Shown: positions 42,323 through 51,537, counted from the stretch's first letter. The stretch: DNA of 64,000 bases from Dyella sp. GSA-30 (GCF_027924605.1 NZ_AP027042.1:310001-374000), one strand, 5' to 3'. Made by a program: numbers and translations. Notes: a model not told the origin generated them from the letters alone.

Positions 42323-45184
42323 TTACTTGCCCGCCACCGGCTTGCCGTCGGCGTCGATCACCTGCACGTCGCCCAGCTTCAGCGCGCGTACCGGCTGCTC
42401 GATCTTCTTCAGGTCGCCCACGATCACCCAGGTGATCGCCTGCGGCGTGACGATCTCCTTGATCGCCGCCTGGGCGGCCGGCTGGTGCACGGCTTCGATG
42501 TGCTGCTTGAGCGTCTGCACATAGTCGTCCGGACGATCGAACTGCACGATCTCCTCGACCGCACCCAGCACCGCACTGGTGGTTTCGAAGCTGCCCGGCA
42601 GGCCGCGGATGTCCGAGGACTTGATCTTGTCGACTTCCTCTTCGGTCAGCGGCTTGGCGCCGATGACCGCCACGGCTTCCTTGTAGACCTCGTTGGCCGA
42701 CTCGGCGGTCTTGTCGGTCTGCACCGGGGCATACATCAGGAAGGGGCGCTGACCCACGGCATCCTGCATGAAGCTGAAAGCGCCATAGGCCCAACGCTTG
42801 TCTTCGCGCAGATTCATGTTCAGGCGTGAGGTGAAGCTGCCGCCGAACGCACCATTGGCCGTTTCGATCGCCTGGTTGTTCGCCGCCTTGGTCGACGGCG
42901 CCAGCAGACCGGCCAGGATGAGCGACTGCGGCGCATCCGGGCGATCGATCAGGAACACGCGTGGCTTGGCCTGCGCGGCGACGTGAGCGAGGTTCTTGGT
43001 CGGCTTGGCCGTGGCTGCCGGGGTCCAATCGCCGAATGCGGCATCGAGTTCCGGGATGATCTTGTCCAGCGTGGTGTCGCCGGCCACGATGATCTTCACG
43101 TTGTCCGGGCGCAGCCAGTTGCTGTGGAAGGCCTGCAGGTCCGCGCCCTGCATGGCGCCGATCGACGCCTCGGTGCCCGAGCCGGTAAACGGCACGCCGT
43201 ACGGGTTGTCCGCGCCGTACAGCAGCGGCGGCAGGCTACGCAGGGCCAGGCCGGTCGGCTGGGTCTTTTCCTGCGCGATGCGCGCGAGCCACTGGCCACG
43301 AATGCGCTCGACGTCCTCGGCCTTGAACGCGGGATTGCGCACGATGTCGGCAAACAGCGACAGCGACGGCGTCAGCTGATCGTTCAAGGCATTGAGCGTG
43401 GCCGTGCAGGCATCGAGGCTGCAACCGACACCGGTCAATGCACCCAGGCGCTGCTTGCGCTTGGAGATTTCGACCGAGTCGAGATCCTTGGTGCTTTCGG
43501 CCATCAAGGCCGCGGTAAAAGCCGCCGTGCCGAGCTTGTTGCCGTGGTCGGCCGCGTAACCCGCGTCGAACAGCAATTCGATCTGGGTCACCGGAATCGT
43601 GTGCCGCTGGGCCAGGATCACTTCGATACCGTTCTTGAGCTTGCCGCGCTCCAGCTTGGGGAAGCTCAGGTCGGGGAACTGCTCGACCTGCGGCACGCCC
43701 TTGCTGCGATCGAGCTGGGTCTTGGCGACGGTGTATTCATGCTTGGCCGGCAGTTTCGCTTCCGGACGACCTGGAGCCGCTGCCAATTTGGAGACCTTGG
43801 CGTCCTCCTGATCGGGATTGAAGTCCTTGCCGGCGGGAAGCACGGTCAGATCGTAGTTGCCCTTGTTCAACCAATGATCCGCTGCTGTCTTGACGCTGGC
43901 GACGGTGGCATCGGCTACGCGCTGCAGATCTTTCTTGTAGGCGCCCGGGTCGCCGCGATACACCTGACCTTCGGCCAGGATCACCGCCTTGCCACCAAAG
44001 CCACCGACTTTTTCCAGGCCGCGCACGAAGCCCGCGCGTCCGGCCACCTTGGCGCGATCGAGTTCATCCTGGGTCGGACCTTCGGCGAGGAACTGCTTGA
44101 GCACCTCGTCGATCACCGCTTCGACCTTGGCCGGATCCACGCCCTGCTTCACGTCGGCCTGGATCTGGAACTGACTGCCCAGCGCAAACGCCGACACGTC
44201 CGCGGAAACACTGTCGACCAGCTTGTCCTGATAGACCAGGCGCTGGTACAGACGCGAGGTCTTGCCGCCACCCAAGGCGGCTGCGGCCAGATCGAGCTGG
44301 ATCGCATCGTCCGTACCGAGCTGCGGCACTACCCAGGTGCGATAGATGCGCGGCTGCGCGACATGATCGTGCTGAATGCCATGCGTGCTCTTTTCCAGCG
44401 GCGTGATCCACGCCTGCTGACGCGGCACCGGCGGGCCAGCCGGAATATCGCCGAAATACTTCTCGGCCTTTTCCTTCGCCTGCGCCACCGTAATGTCGCC
44501 GGCCAGCACCAGGGTGGTATTGGCCGCGCCATAGTAATCGTGGAACCACTGCTTCACGTCACCGAGTGAGGCAGCGTTCAAATCATCCATCGAGCCGATC
44601 GTATCGTGGTGATACGGATGGTTGGCCGGATAGGTGTTGTAGAGAATGTTCTGATCGACACGGCCATACGGGCGGTTTTCGCCCTGGCGCTTTTCGTTCT
44701 GTACGACGCCGCGCTGCGTATCGAGCTCTTTCTGGCCGATCGCACCGAGCAGATGGCCCATGCGGTCGGACTCCATCCACAAGGCCATGTCCAGCGCCGT
44801 GGTCGGCACCGTCTCGAAATAATTGGTGCGGTCGAACCAGGTGGTGCCGTTCTGGTCGGTGGCACCGGCCAGCTCGAACGGCTGGAAGTAGGTGCCCTTG
44901 TGGTTTTCCGAGCCTGAGAACATCAGGTGCTCGAACAAATGCGCAAAACCGGTCTTGCCCTTGGGCTCGTCGCCCGAACCGACGTGATACCACACGCTCA
45001 CTGCCACCACCGGCGCCTTGTGGTCTTCATGCACCACGACGGTCAGGCCATTGGGCAGGGTGAAACGGGTAAACGCGATATCGGGAATGGCCTGGCCGGC
45101 CGGGGCGGCTTGCAGCGGCGGCATCGCGCCCACGCCCAGCACCATCATTGCTCCCGCAGCCAGCAGGGCGAAAGGTCTTGCCAT
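42323..45184 (-). CDS. M16 family peptidase (pitrilysin-like), exported
   Basis: 953 residues. Signal peptide (LLAAGAMMVLGVGAMPPLQA) places it in the periplasm or outer membrane. Zinc site is the inverted H82-L-F-E85-H86 of the insulinase superfamily; the second M16 half lacks the motif, as usual for single-chain members that form a clamshell. The start at 45184 has AAAGGAGG, 7 bases away, and rejects an upstream open frame. It stands divergent from a small secreted-peptide gene; a peptide-digesting role for the enzyme is an inference only. Confidence 0.92.
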   Translation of the reverse strand: MARPFALLAAGAMMVLGVGAMPPLQAAPAGQAIPDIAFTRFTLPNGLTVVVHEDHKAPVVAVSVWYHVGSGDEPKGKTGFAHLFEHLMFSGSENHKGTYFQPFELAGATDQNGTTWFDRTNYFETVPTTALDMALWMESDRMGHLLGAIGQKELDTQRGVVQNEKRQGENRPYGRVDQNILYNTYPANHPYHHDTIGSMDDLNAASLGDVKQWFHDYYGAANTTLVLAGDITVAQAKEKAEKYFGDIPAGPPVPRQQAWITPLEKSTHGIQHDHVAQPRIYRTWVVPQLGTDDAIQLDLAAAALGGGKTSRLYQRLVYQDKLVDSVSADVSAFALGSQFQIQADVKQGVDPAKVEAVIDEVLKQFLAEGPTQDELDRAKVAGRAGFVRGLEKVGGFGGKAVILAEGQVYRGDPGAYKKDLQRVADATVASVKTAADHWLNKGNYDLTVLPAGKDFNPDQEDAKVSKLAAAPGRPEAKLPAKHEYTVAKTQLDRSKGVPQVEQFPDLSFPKLERGKLKNGIEVILAQRHTIPVTQIELLFDAGYAADHGNKLGTAAFTAALMAESTKDLDSVEISKRKQRLGALTGVGCSLDACTATLNALNDQLTPSLSLFADIVRNPAFKAEDVERIRGQWLARIAQEKTQPTGLALRSLPPLLYGADNPYGVPFTGSGTEASIGAMQGADLQAFHSNWLRPDNVKIIVAGDTTLDKIIPELDAAFGDWTPAATAKPTKNLAHVAAQAKPRVFLIDRPDAPQSLILAGLLAPSTKAANNQAIETANGAFGGSFTSRLNMNLREDKRWAYGAFSFMQDAVGQRPFLMYAPVQTDKTAESANEVYKEAVAVIGAKPLTEEEVDKIKSSDIRGLPGSFETTSAVLGAVEEIVQFDRPDDYVQTLKQHIEAVHQPAAQAAIKEIVTPQAITWVIVGDLKKIEQPVRALKLGDVQVIDADGKPVAGK

Positions 45185-45263
45185 GACGAACCTCCTTTTC
45201 ACTGAAGTGATTCCGTCGAGGCTAGTGGCGGGCCTGACGCCGTGCAAATGACCAATGGCAGGG

Positions 45264-45330
45264 TTGTCCGCCGCACGCTTTGAGTGTCCGCGCGGTTGTC
45301 CGGGCAAGACCGTCCGCTGTCCGCGGACAA
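45264..45330. promoter_or_regulatory. Cluster of TGTCCG half-sites (putative enhancer, UAS)
   Basis: TGTCCG occurs at 45265, 45285, 45297 and 45318, with a variant CGTCCG at 45311. The last forms the perfect 12-bp palindrome TGTCCGCGGACA (45318-45329). The block lies about 70-130 bp upstream of the -24 element at 45397, the usual distance for binding sites of a sigma-54 activator (bEBP). The activator gene is not in the window. Confidence 0.65.
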
Positions 45331-45396
45331 CTTGGGCGCAACCAGGTGACGCAGAAATAGTCCATTTAATCAACGATATAACTTCAATTTTCGGCT

Positions 45397-45411
45397 TGGC
45401 ACGGCACTTGC
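45397..45411 (+). promoter_or_regulatory. Sigma-54 (RpoN) -24/-12 promoter
   Basis: TGGCACG-N4-TTGC with the invariant GG and GC separated by exactly 10 bases (GG at 45398-45399, GC at 45410-45411), preceded by CT as in the consensus. It drives rightward toward the small peptide gene at 45460, giving a predicted start of transcription near 45423. Confidence 0.78.
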
Positions 45412-45459
45412 CATATACCTCGTGCAAGACCTCATAACTTCAGCGAAGGAAGCAATGCC

Positions 45460-45654
45460 ATGAAATTCGAAGCCTTGATGATGCGTAGCCTGTTCGTCGC
45501 TTGCATGCTGGTATGTGCCCTGGTGATGGGCGCGATGGTCAACGCCTCGCCCGACGCCGTGCGCCTGGCCGCCAATGGCAGCAACAAGCTGATCGCCCCG
45601 GCGGTGTGTGCCGTACACGATGGCGTGATTTGCCCGCTTGCCAGCAACGGCTGA
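45460..45654 (+). CDS. Small secreted two-cysteine peptide, 64 residues
   Basis: No homologue recognised. A cleavable signal peptide is likely (hydrophobic core LFVACMLVCALVMGAMV, probable cleavage after VNA), leaving a mature peptide of about 35 residues with C-A-V-H-D-G-V-I-C, two cysteines separated by seven residues that could form a small disulfide loop. GAAGGA lies 9 bases before the ATG. It sits alone behind a sigma-54 promoter, and its stop codon is embedded in a perfect hairpin. Codon use is not obviously foreign. A start at the internal ATG pair (45478) is possible. Confidence 0.55.
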   Translation: MKFEALMMRSLFVACMLVCALVMGAMVNASPDAVRLAANGSNKLIAPAVCAVHDGVICPLASNG

Positions 45655-45668
45655 GAAACTCAGCCGTT
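45646..45668 (+). terminator. Hairpin overlapping the small peptide's stop codon
   Basis: Perfect 10-bp stem AACGGCTGAG-AAA-CTCAGCCGTT. The stop codon TGA is in the left arm. There is no T-run, so it is more likely a transcript-stabilising or attenuating structure than an intrinsic terminator. Confidence 0.55.
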
Positions 45669-45696
45669 CGCGCGGCCGATGACCGATAATGGCCGC

Positions 45697-46161
45697 ATGC
45701 TGCATGTCATTCTTTTCCGCCCTGAGATTCCACCCAACACCGGCAATGTGATTCGGCTGTGCGCCAACACCGGCGCCGCACTGCATCTGATCCGCCCGCT
45801 GGGCTTCGAACTCGATGATGCCCGCCTCAAGCGCGCCGGCCTGGACTATCACGAGTACGCGCAGCTGGCGGTGCACGACGACCTCGCCAGCTGCCTGCAA
45901 GCGATAGGCTCGCCCAGAGTGTTCGCCTTCTCCACGCGCGGCCGGGTTGCGCACGTCGAGGCAAACTATGCCGACGGCGATGCCTTCCTGTTCGGCTGTG
46001 AAACTGCCGGCCTGCCCGCCGACGTACTGGATGCAATCCCCGCCGAGCAACGCTTGCGCCTGCCGATGCGCCCCGATAGCCGCAGCCTCAATCTTTCCAA
46101 TACCGTCGCTGTAGCGGTGTATGAGGCATGGCGCCAACTGGGGTTTGCCGGCGCAGGCTAA
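45697..46161 (+). CDS. trmL: tRNA (cytidine(34)-2'-O)-methyltransferase TrmL
   Basis: 154-residue SPOUT methyltransferase that 2'-O-methylates the wobble base of leucine tRNAs. Start [20 protein letters not shown] is almost the family consensus; an ATG 18 bases upstream would add six residues without support. The trefoil-knot motifs [14 protein letters not shown] and [23 protein letters not shown] are present. Confidence 0.92.
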   Translation: MLHVILFRPEIPPNTGNVIRLCANTGAALHLIRPLGFELDDARLKRAGLDYHEYAQLAVHDDLASCLQAIGSPRVFAFSTRGRVAHVEANYADGDAFLFGCETAGLPADVLDAIPAEQRLRLPMRPDSRSLNLSNTVAVAVYEAWRQLGFAGAG

Positions 46162-46189
46162 AGGCTCCCCTCGCCGCTACAATGGTCAA

Positions 46190-46840
46190 ATGACCGATAC
46201 CGCCCCACGCCCCTTGCTGCCGCGACCGCTGCGCGTACTCGCCGGCCGCGCGCTCGAAACGGCGCTCAACCACAGCTTGTCGCTCGATCCGGACAGCATG
46301 CAGCGACTGGCCGCGCTCGACGGCCGCAGCGTGCAGATCCATCTACGCGGCCCCGAACTGGCCATGACCGTCACCGTCGAGGGCGACCGCCTCAAGGTCG
46401 GGCCGGCGCGCGAAGACAGCCAGCTACGCGTGGCTGCGTCGCCCGGCAGCCTGCTTGCGATGGCATTGCGCCGCGGTGAAGACGGTATCGCACCGGGCAA
46501 GGTGGACATCGCCGGCGATGCCGATCTGGCGCGTCGACTGGAGAAACTCGCCAGCCAGTTCGCACCCGATTTCGAAGAAGCCTTCGCGCGTACTTTCGGC
46601 GACGTGCTCGGCGTGCCGCTGGCCAAGGCCGTCCGCAAGGGGTTGAGCCACGCGCGCATCAGCGCCAAACACCTCACCGAAGATGGCGCCGACTGGCTGC
46701 GTGACGAAACGCGCCTGGCCGTAGCGCCGGGTGAGGCGGAAGGTTTTCTCGACGGCGTCGATCTATTGCGCGAACGCAGCGAACGCCTGGAATCGCGGCT
46801 TGCACGCCTGGAACAAAAATTGAAAGGAACGCGCGCGTGA
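46190..46840 (+). CDS. ubiJ: Ubiquinone biosynthesis accessory factor UbiJ
   Basis: 216 residues. N-terminal SCP2 lipid-binding fold ([55 protein letters not shown]) and a C-terminal coiled coil ([20 protein letters not shown]). It scaffolds the cytoplasmic Ubi complex with UbiK and delivers quinone intermediates. It overlaps ubiB by 4 bases, which is the standard ubiJ-ubiB order. Start at 46190, an in-frame upstream extension being unsupported. Confidence 0.9.
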   Translation: MTDTAPRPLLPRPLRVLAGRALETALNHSLSLDPDSMQRLAALDGRSVQIHLRGPELAMTVTVEGDRLKVGPAREDSQLRVAASPGSLLAMALRRGEDGIAPGKVDIAGDADLARRLEKLASQFAPDFEEAFARTFGDVLGVPLAKAVRKGLSHARISAKHLTEDGADWLRDETRLAVAPGEAEGFLDGVDLLRERSERLESRLARLEQKLKGTRA

Positions 46841-48489
46841 CGCCTCTGAAAGTCGTACCGGGGCTGCTGCGCGTCGCCTCCGTGCTCTTGGCCTATCGAC
46901 TGGACGAACTGGTCGACGCGGCACACCTGTTCCGCCCGCTGAAACTGCTACGACCCTTCGTCGGACGTCCACGTGTCGACGTGTCCAAGCTCCCGCGCGG
47001 CGAACGTTTGCGCCTGGCCATGACCGAGCTGGGCCCGATCTTCGTCAAGGCCGGCCAGGTATTGTCGACACGGCGCGATCTCGTTCCGGCCGACATCGCC
47101 GACGAACTGGCGCTGCTGCAGGACCAGGTACCGCCCTTCCCGGGCGGCGAAGCGCGCGCCATCGTCGAGCGCGAGCTGAAAGCTTCGGTCACGACGTTGT
47201 ACAGCAGCTTCGACGAAACCGCACTGGCATCCGCGTCGATCGCGCAGGTGCACGCGGCGACCTTGCATGACGGTCGCGCGGTGGTGGTCAAGGTGCTGCG
47301 TCCCGGCATCGAGAAGAAAATCGCCCGTGACATCTCGTTGCTGCATTCGCTGGGCGAGCTGGCGCAGCGCTGGCACCCCAATGCGGACAAGATTCGCCCG
47401 CTCGACGTGGTCGCCGAAGTCGAAAAAATGCTGGCAAACGAGCTGGACCTGCAGCGCGAAGGCGCCAGCGCGAGCCTGCTGCGACGCAATTTTCAGAGCG
47501 GCGTGGACCTTTACGTCCCCGAGGTGCACTGGGATCTGACGACCTCCGGCGTATTGACGCTGGAGCGCGTGTACGGCGTCAGCGCGGACGACGTTGCCGC
47601 CATCGAAGCGGCCGGCATCGACCGTAAGGCACTCGCGGCCAAGGGCGTGCGCGTGTTTTACGAGCAGGTCTTCCGGGATAATTTTTTCCACGCCGATGCG
47701 CATCCCGGCAATATCTGGGTCGACGTGCAGCGCGTCGACGAGCCGCGCTTTATCGCGCTGGATTTCGGCATCATGGGTTCGTTGCCCGAAGCCGATCAGT
47801 ATTGGCTGGCACAGAACTTCATTGCACTGTTCGAGCGCGATTACGCGCGTATCGCGCAGTTGCACGTCGATGCTGGCTGGATGCCCACCAGCGTGCGCCT
47901 GGACGAACTGGAAGCAGCTGTGCGCACGGTATGCGAGCCCTATTTCACCCGCCCGCTGTCGCAGATCTCGCTGGCCGAACTGGTCGTCAAATTGTTCCAG
48001 ACCGCGCGCCGCTTCGAGCTCACCTTGCAGCCGCAGCTGATCCTGCTGCAAAAGACCCTGCTCAATATCGAAGGCGTCGGCCGCACGCTCGACCCGGATA
48101 TCGATATCTGGTCCGTAGCGCATCCAGTGCTCAAGCGCATCCTGCGCCAGCGCTACAGCCCGTTGCGCACCTTACGCGATGTGCGCAAGCGCCTGCCCGA
48201 GTGGTTCCATGCCGCACCGCAATTCCCGGAGCTGATTCGCGATGCGCTGCGTCAGGTGGCGCGCGGTGATCAACAGCAGCGCGTCGATCCGCTGATGCTG
48301 ACGCAGCAGGAGTTCGCTGCACGGATGCAGCGACGCACCGTGGCAAGCGCCATGCTCGGCGGCAGCCTGCTGATCGTTGCCTCGCTGCTTGCGCTTGGGG
48401 TTGGCGTCTATGGCATCTGGCCCGCCATCATCACCGGCATCGCTGGCATCGCCGCATTCATCGCAAGCTGGCCCCGCAAACAGCGATAA
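46837..48489 (+). CDS. ubiB: Ubiquinone biosynthesis regulatory kinase-like UbiB
   Basis: 550-residue membrane-anchored ADCK3/ABC1-family ATPase needed for ubiquinone synthesis. It begins at GTG 46837 inside the GTGA overlap with ubiJ. Family motifs: [16 protein letters not shown] (KxGQ), [35 protein letters not shown] and LDFGIMGSL. Two hydrophobic helices end the protein ([18 protein letters not shown] and [13 protein letters not shown]). Confidence 0.95.
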   Translation: MTPLKVVPGLLRVASVLLAYRLDELVDAAHLFRPLKLLRPFVGRPRVDVSKLPRGERLRLAMTELGPIFVKAGQVLSTRRDLVPADIADELALLQDQVPPFPGGEARAIVERELKASVTTLYSSFDETALASASIAQVHAATLHDGRAVVVKVLRPGIEKKIARDISLLHSLGELAQRWHPNADKIRPLDVVAEVEKMLANELDLQREGASASLLRRNFQSGVDLYVPEVHWDLTTSGVLTLERVYGVSADDVAAIEAAGIDRKALAAKGVRVFYEQVFRDNFFHADAHPGNIWVDVQRVDEPRFIALDFGIMGSLPEADQYWLAQNFIALFERDYARIAQLHVDAGWMPTSVRLDELEAAVRTVCEPYFTRPLSQISLAELVVKLFQTARRFELTLQPQLILLQKTLLNIEGVGRTLDPDIDIWSVAHPVLKRILRQRYSPLRTLRDVRKRLPEWFHAAPQFPELIRDALRQVARGDQQQRVDPLMLTQQEFAARMQRRTVASAMLGGSLLIVASLLALGVGVYGIWPAIITGIAGIAAFIASWPRKQR

Positions 48490-48500
48490 CCTCTCGTCCC

Positions 48501-48605
48501 GTCGTCCCGGCGCAGGCCGGGACCCATTCCTCTGCCCTCGCTTGTCAGATAACTTTTGGCAAGCGGCCACATTGAGGAATGGATTCCGGCCTGCGCCGGA
48601 ATGAC
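48501..48605. repeat. Intergenic inverted repeat, family 3 (GTCGTCCCGGCGCAGGCCGGG type)
   Basis: Two 32-bp arms (48501-48532 and 48574-48605) that are inverted complements with four mismatches. Related, better-conserved copy at 56759-56886. It lies between ubiB and truC. Confidence 0.85.
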
Positions 48606-48633
48606 GCATAGGAGATGAATTCTGAACCTTGCG

Positions 48634-48673
48634 CCTTACCACTCACTCCTCACTCCTCTTCACTCACAACTAA
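48634..48673. repeat. Half copy of the family 1 repeat
   Basis: Pyrimidine-rich CTCACTCCTCACTCCTCTTCACTC segment matching one arm of the 23972-24088 element. It ends 8 bp before the probable TTG start of truC. Confidence 0.75.
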
Positions 48674-48680
48674 GACGCCC

Positions 48681-49385
48681 TTGCTCCAGATTCTCCACCA
48701 GGACGACGCCATCATCGCGGTCAACAAGCCCGCGGGCATGGCCGTGCATCGTTCGAAAATGGTCGGCAATGCCGATGTCTTTCTGATCGACGAACTGCGC
48801 GAGCAAGTCGGTGGCACGGTCTACCTGGCCCATCGCCTCGATCGCGCCACCAGCGGCGTGCTGCTGATTGCGCGCAGCAGCGAGGTCGCAGCCGCCCTAG
48901 GCGAGCAGTTCATGGGCCGCGATGTGCACAAGCAGTACCTGACCGTGGTCCGCGGCTGGCCCGAGCCCGAGCAAGGTATCGTCGACTATCCCCTGCCCGG
49001 CTCGCGCGACACCGGCCCGCGCCGCGATGCGCGCACGCGCTACCAGCGGCTGGCGACCACCGAGCAGGCCATCGCGCTTGGCCGCTATCCGCAGCAGCGC
49101 TACGCCCTGTTGCTGGCCGAGCCCGAGACCGGCCGCTTCCGGCAGATCCGCAAGCATCTGGCGCATATCCACCACCCGGTGATCGGCGACTGCCAGCACG
49201 GGCGCAGCGACCATAATCGCCTTTACAAGCAATATTTCAGCTGCCACCGGATGCTGCTGCACGCTTGGCGGTTGAGCTTTCGCCACCCCGTCAGCGGCGA
49301 GGCGATGCGGATCGACGCACCGCTGGATGCCGCCTTCGAGGGGCTGCTCGCGCGCTTCGGATGGGTTTTGCCAGCCTTAGGCTAA
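48681..49385 (+). CDS. truC: tRNA pseudouridine(65) synthase TruC
   Basis: 234 residues of an RluA-class synthase. Catalytic HRLDRATSGVLLIAR (the conserved Asp), RAARPETGR-like AEPETGRFRQIRKHLAHIHHPVIGD and the final FRHPVSGE stretch. I propose TTG 48681 as start: it gives MLQILHQDD, which resembles the normal TruC N-terminus. The only upstream in-frame ATG (48615) has no spaced Shine-Dalgarno, and its extra 22 residues are encoded by a repeat element. The start therefore remains uncertain. Confidence 0.85.
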   Translation: MLQILHQDDAIIAVNKPAGMAVHRSKMVGNADVFLIDELREQVGGTVYLAHRLDRATSGVLLIARSSEVAAALGEQFMGRDVHKQYLTVVRGWPEPEQGIVDYPLPGSRDTGPRRDARTRYQRLATTEQAIALGRYPQQRYALLLAEPETGRFRQIRKHLAHIHHPVIGDCQHGRSDHNRLYKQYFSCHRMLLHAWRLSFRHPVSGEAMRIDAPLDAAFEGLLARFGWVLPALG

Positions 49386-49395
49386 ACTGCGCGTC

Positions 49396-49818
49396 ATGCT
49401 TACCGTCAGCCGTTCCATCGTGCTGCCCGAAGCGGAGCTGGTCGAGCGCTTTTTGCGCGCCGACGGCCCCGGCGGCCAACACGTCAATCGCACGGAGAGC
49501 GCGGTGGAACTGCGCTTCGATGTGCAATCGTCCCCTTCGTTGCCCGACGAGGTCCGAGAGCGTCTGCTCGCACGCAACGATCGTCGCCTGACCTCCGAGG
49601 GTGTGCTGGTGATCCAGGCGCGCCGATTCCGCGACCAGGCCCGCAACCGCGACGATGCGCGCGAACGCCTGGTCGAAATCATTCGCGGCGTGCTGGTGCC
49701 GCCAAAAAAGCGCATTGCCACCAAGCCTAGCCGCGCCGCCAAGGAACGTCGCCTTGTCGGCAAACAGCAGCGCGGCAAGATCAAACAAACGCGTTCGCGC
49801 GATTGGAGTCGCGAATGA
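49396..49818 (+). CDS. arfB: Ribosome rescue factor ArfB (peptidyl-tRNA hydrolase)
   Basis: 140 residues, a class I release-factor-like domain. GGQ at 26-28 in ADGPGGQHVNRTESAVELRF hydrolyses peptidyl-tRNA on stalled ribosomes; the long basic C-terminal tail (KKRIATKPSRAAKERRLVGKQ) inserts into the empty mRNA channel. It begins 11 bp after truC and overlaps the acyltransferase gene by 4 bases, forming an operon. Confidence 0.92.
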   Translation: MLTVSRSIVLPEAELVERFLRADGPGGQHVNRTESAVELRFDVQSSPSLPDEVRERLLARNDRRLTSEGVLVIQARRFRDQARNRDDARERLVEIIRGVLVPPKKRIATKPSRAAKERRLVGKQQRGKIKQTRSRDWSRE

Positions 49819-50417
49819 GTTCGTTGAACCTGCCCAAGCTGCCGCCGAACGCACCGCCGGTCAACAGCCGTTTCTGGCCGGCGGTAGCGCGCGGCATCTT
49901 GCGCCTTTCCGGCTGGCGACTGCACGGCGAACTGCCGGACCTGCCCAAGCTGATCGTCATCGGCGCGCCGCATTCGTCGTACTGGGATGGCTTCTGGGGC
50001 CTGGTGATGAAGATCGCCGCCGGCGTGAACATCGGCATCATGATCAAGCGCGAAGTCGTCGAAGGCCCGCTTGGCGTGATTCTCCGCCCGATCGGCATGA
50101 TCCCGATCAACCGTGGCGCCGCCACCGACGTGGTCGGACAGATGGTCGAGCGCTTCGCCGCGCATGAAAAGATGTGGCTGGGCATTACGCCCGAGGGTAC
50201 GCGCAAGCCGGTGAAGCGCTGGAAGAGCGGATTCATGCGCATCGCTCAGGATGCCCAGGTGCCCATCCTGCCGTTGTTCATCGACTATCCGAGCAAGAGC
50301 TTCACGCTCGGCACGCCGTTCTACACCACCGGCGACGCCGACGCCGATATGGCCGCGATCCAGGCGCAGTTCGCGCCCTACAAGGGCAAGTACCGCACGG
50401 CAGCTTTGGTGAAATAA
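49815..50417 (+). CDS. 1-acyl-sn-glycerol-3-phosphate acyltransferase-like protein
   Basis: 200 residues, PlsC superfamily without a predicted N-terminal transmembrane helix. HX4D motif H53-S-S-Y-W-D58, MIPINRGA and LGITPEGTRKPVKRWKSGF are all present. It may acylate lysophosphatidic acid or a related lipid. It starts in the ATGA overlap with arfB. Short and distinct from classical PlsC (about 240 residues). Confidence 0.85.
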   Translation: MSSLNLPKLPPNAPPVNSRFWPAVARGILRLSGWRLHGELPDLPKLIVIGAPHSSYWDGFWGLVMKIAAGVNIGIMIKREVVEGPLGVILRPIGMIPINRGAATDVVGQMVERFAAHEKMWLGITPEGTRKPVKRWKSGFMRIAQDAQVPILPLFIDYPSKSFTLGTPFYTTGDADADMAAIQAQFAPYKGKYRTAALVK

Positions 50418-50429
50418 ACGGCCCTCCGC

Positions 50430-51461
50430 CTATCGTTCTGAATGCCCCGATTCATCGTAGTCGCGATGCGTCAGCAGACCGGGCCGGATGAGATCGATAA
50501 ACGCACGCGCTTCGCCGCTCAGGTATTTGCCTTTGCGCATCACGACGCCATAGCTGCGCTGCGGAAAGTATTCGCGCATGTTGCGCACGGCTAGGCGGCT
50601 GCGATCGGCATCGGTGATGCAGATGCCGGTCACGATGGAAATGCCCAGGCCCATCGCGACGTATTCCTTGATCACTTCCCAACCGCCGACTTCGATGGCG
50701 ACGTGGTACGGCACCTGCCGTTGCTGGAACACCAGATCGACCAGCCGATAGGTGGAAAGCCGCTGCGGCGGCAGGATCAGGCCGAACGGCGAGAGATCCT
50801 CCACGGTCACCCGCGACTTTTGCGCGAGCGGATGATCCAGCGGCGTAATCAGCATGGGGTCGTAGTGGTAGACCGGCGCCCAAGCGATATCGTGCGGTAC
50901 ATCGAGCATCGAGCCCACGGCAAAATCCGCTTCGTCAGCGCGCAGTAAAGCCATGCCGTCCTTGCCCGTGACGTTGGCCAGCTGCAGCTGCACGCCGGGG
51001 AACTGCTCCCGATAACGACGTACCCATTCCGGCAACAGGTATTGGATGGTCGAGCTGCCGGCGGCAATCGTAAGGCGCCCGGCGCCCAGGCCTTTGACCT
51101 TGGCCTGGAATTCCCGATCGAGATTCTCCCAGCCCTCGACCAGCGGGCGCGCCAGCTCGTAGAGCGCCTCACCGGCATCAGTCAGGTTGATACGACGACG
51201 GCTGCGTTCGAGTAGACGCGTGCCCAATTCGCGTTCCAGCGCCTGAAGTTGGAGGCTCACCGTGGGTTGAGACAGATAGAGCGCCTCCGCCGCGCGGGTC
51301 AGGGTGCCGAGCTTTACGGTGTAGACAAAGGCCCGCAGCTGCTTCTGCCGGTTGCCCTTGTAGTAGTACCGACCCGAGTCCTCGCTCTCGCGCGACGCGG
51401 CCTTTTCCGACCGCGGTAACCGTTTTGTAGCCTTGTTCAGCTTTTTTCGGACTGATTTCAT
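50430..51461 (-). CDS. LysR-family transcriptional regulator
   Basis: 343 residues. An unusually basic 38-residue N-terminal extension precedes the winged HTH (KQLRAFVYTVKLGTLTRAAEAL, QPTVSLQLQALERELGTRLLE). The substrate-binding domain resembles CysB/Cbl-type regulators (GRLTIAAGSSTIQYLLPEWVRRY, DADRSRLAVRNMREYFPQRSYG). Divergent from aceB-aceA, so it probably controls the glyoxylate genes. Confidence 0.9.
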   Translation of the reverse strand: MKSVRKKLNKATKRLPRSEKAASRESEDSGRYYYKGNRQKQLRAFVYTVKLGTLTRAAEALYLSQPTVSLQLQALERELGTRLLERSRRRINLTDAGEALYELARPLVEGWENLDREFQAKVKGLGAGRLTIAAGSSTIQYLLPEWVRRYREQFPGVQLQLANVTGKDGMALLRADEADFAVGSMLDVPHDIAWAPVYHYDPMLITPLDHPLAQKSRVTVEDLSPFGLILPPQRLSTYRLVDLVFQQRQVPYHVAIEVGGWEVIKEYVAMGLGISIVTGICITDADRSRLAVRNMREYFPQRSYGVVMRKGKYLSGEARAFIDLIRPGLLTHRDYDESGHSER

Positions 51462-51522
51462 GGATTAAATTCAGCCACTTGCAAGATACATTAAGAATCA
51501 TAATAGCAAAAATTGAAACATT

Positions 51523-51537
51523 TGCTTTGTCAAAGCA
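51523..51537. promoter_or_regulatory. Candidate LysR operator between the regulator and aceB
   Basis: Perfect 15-bp palindrome TGCTTTGTCAAAGCA in the 130-bp divergent promoter, in an otherwise AT-rich tract. T-N11-A spacing within it suits LysR-type sites. Confidence 0.55.

Noticed and set aside
42983-44569. 528-codon plus-strand frame opposite the M16 peptidase
   Set aside because: Shadow of the peptidase gene; no domain visible.
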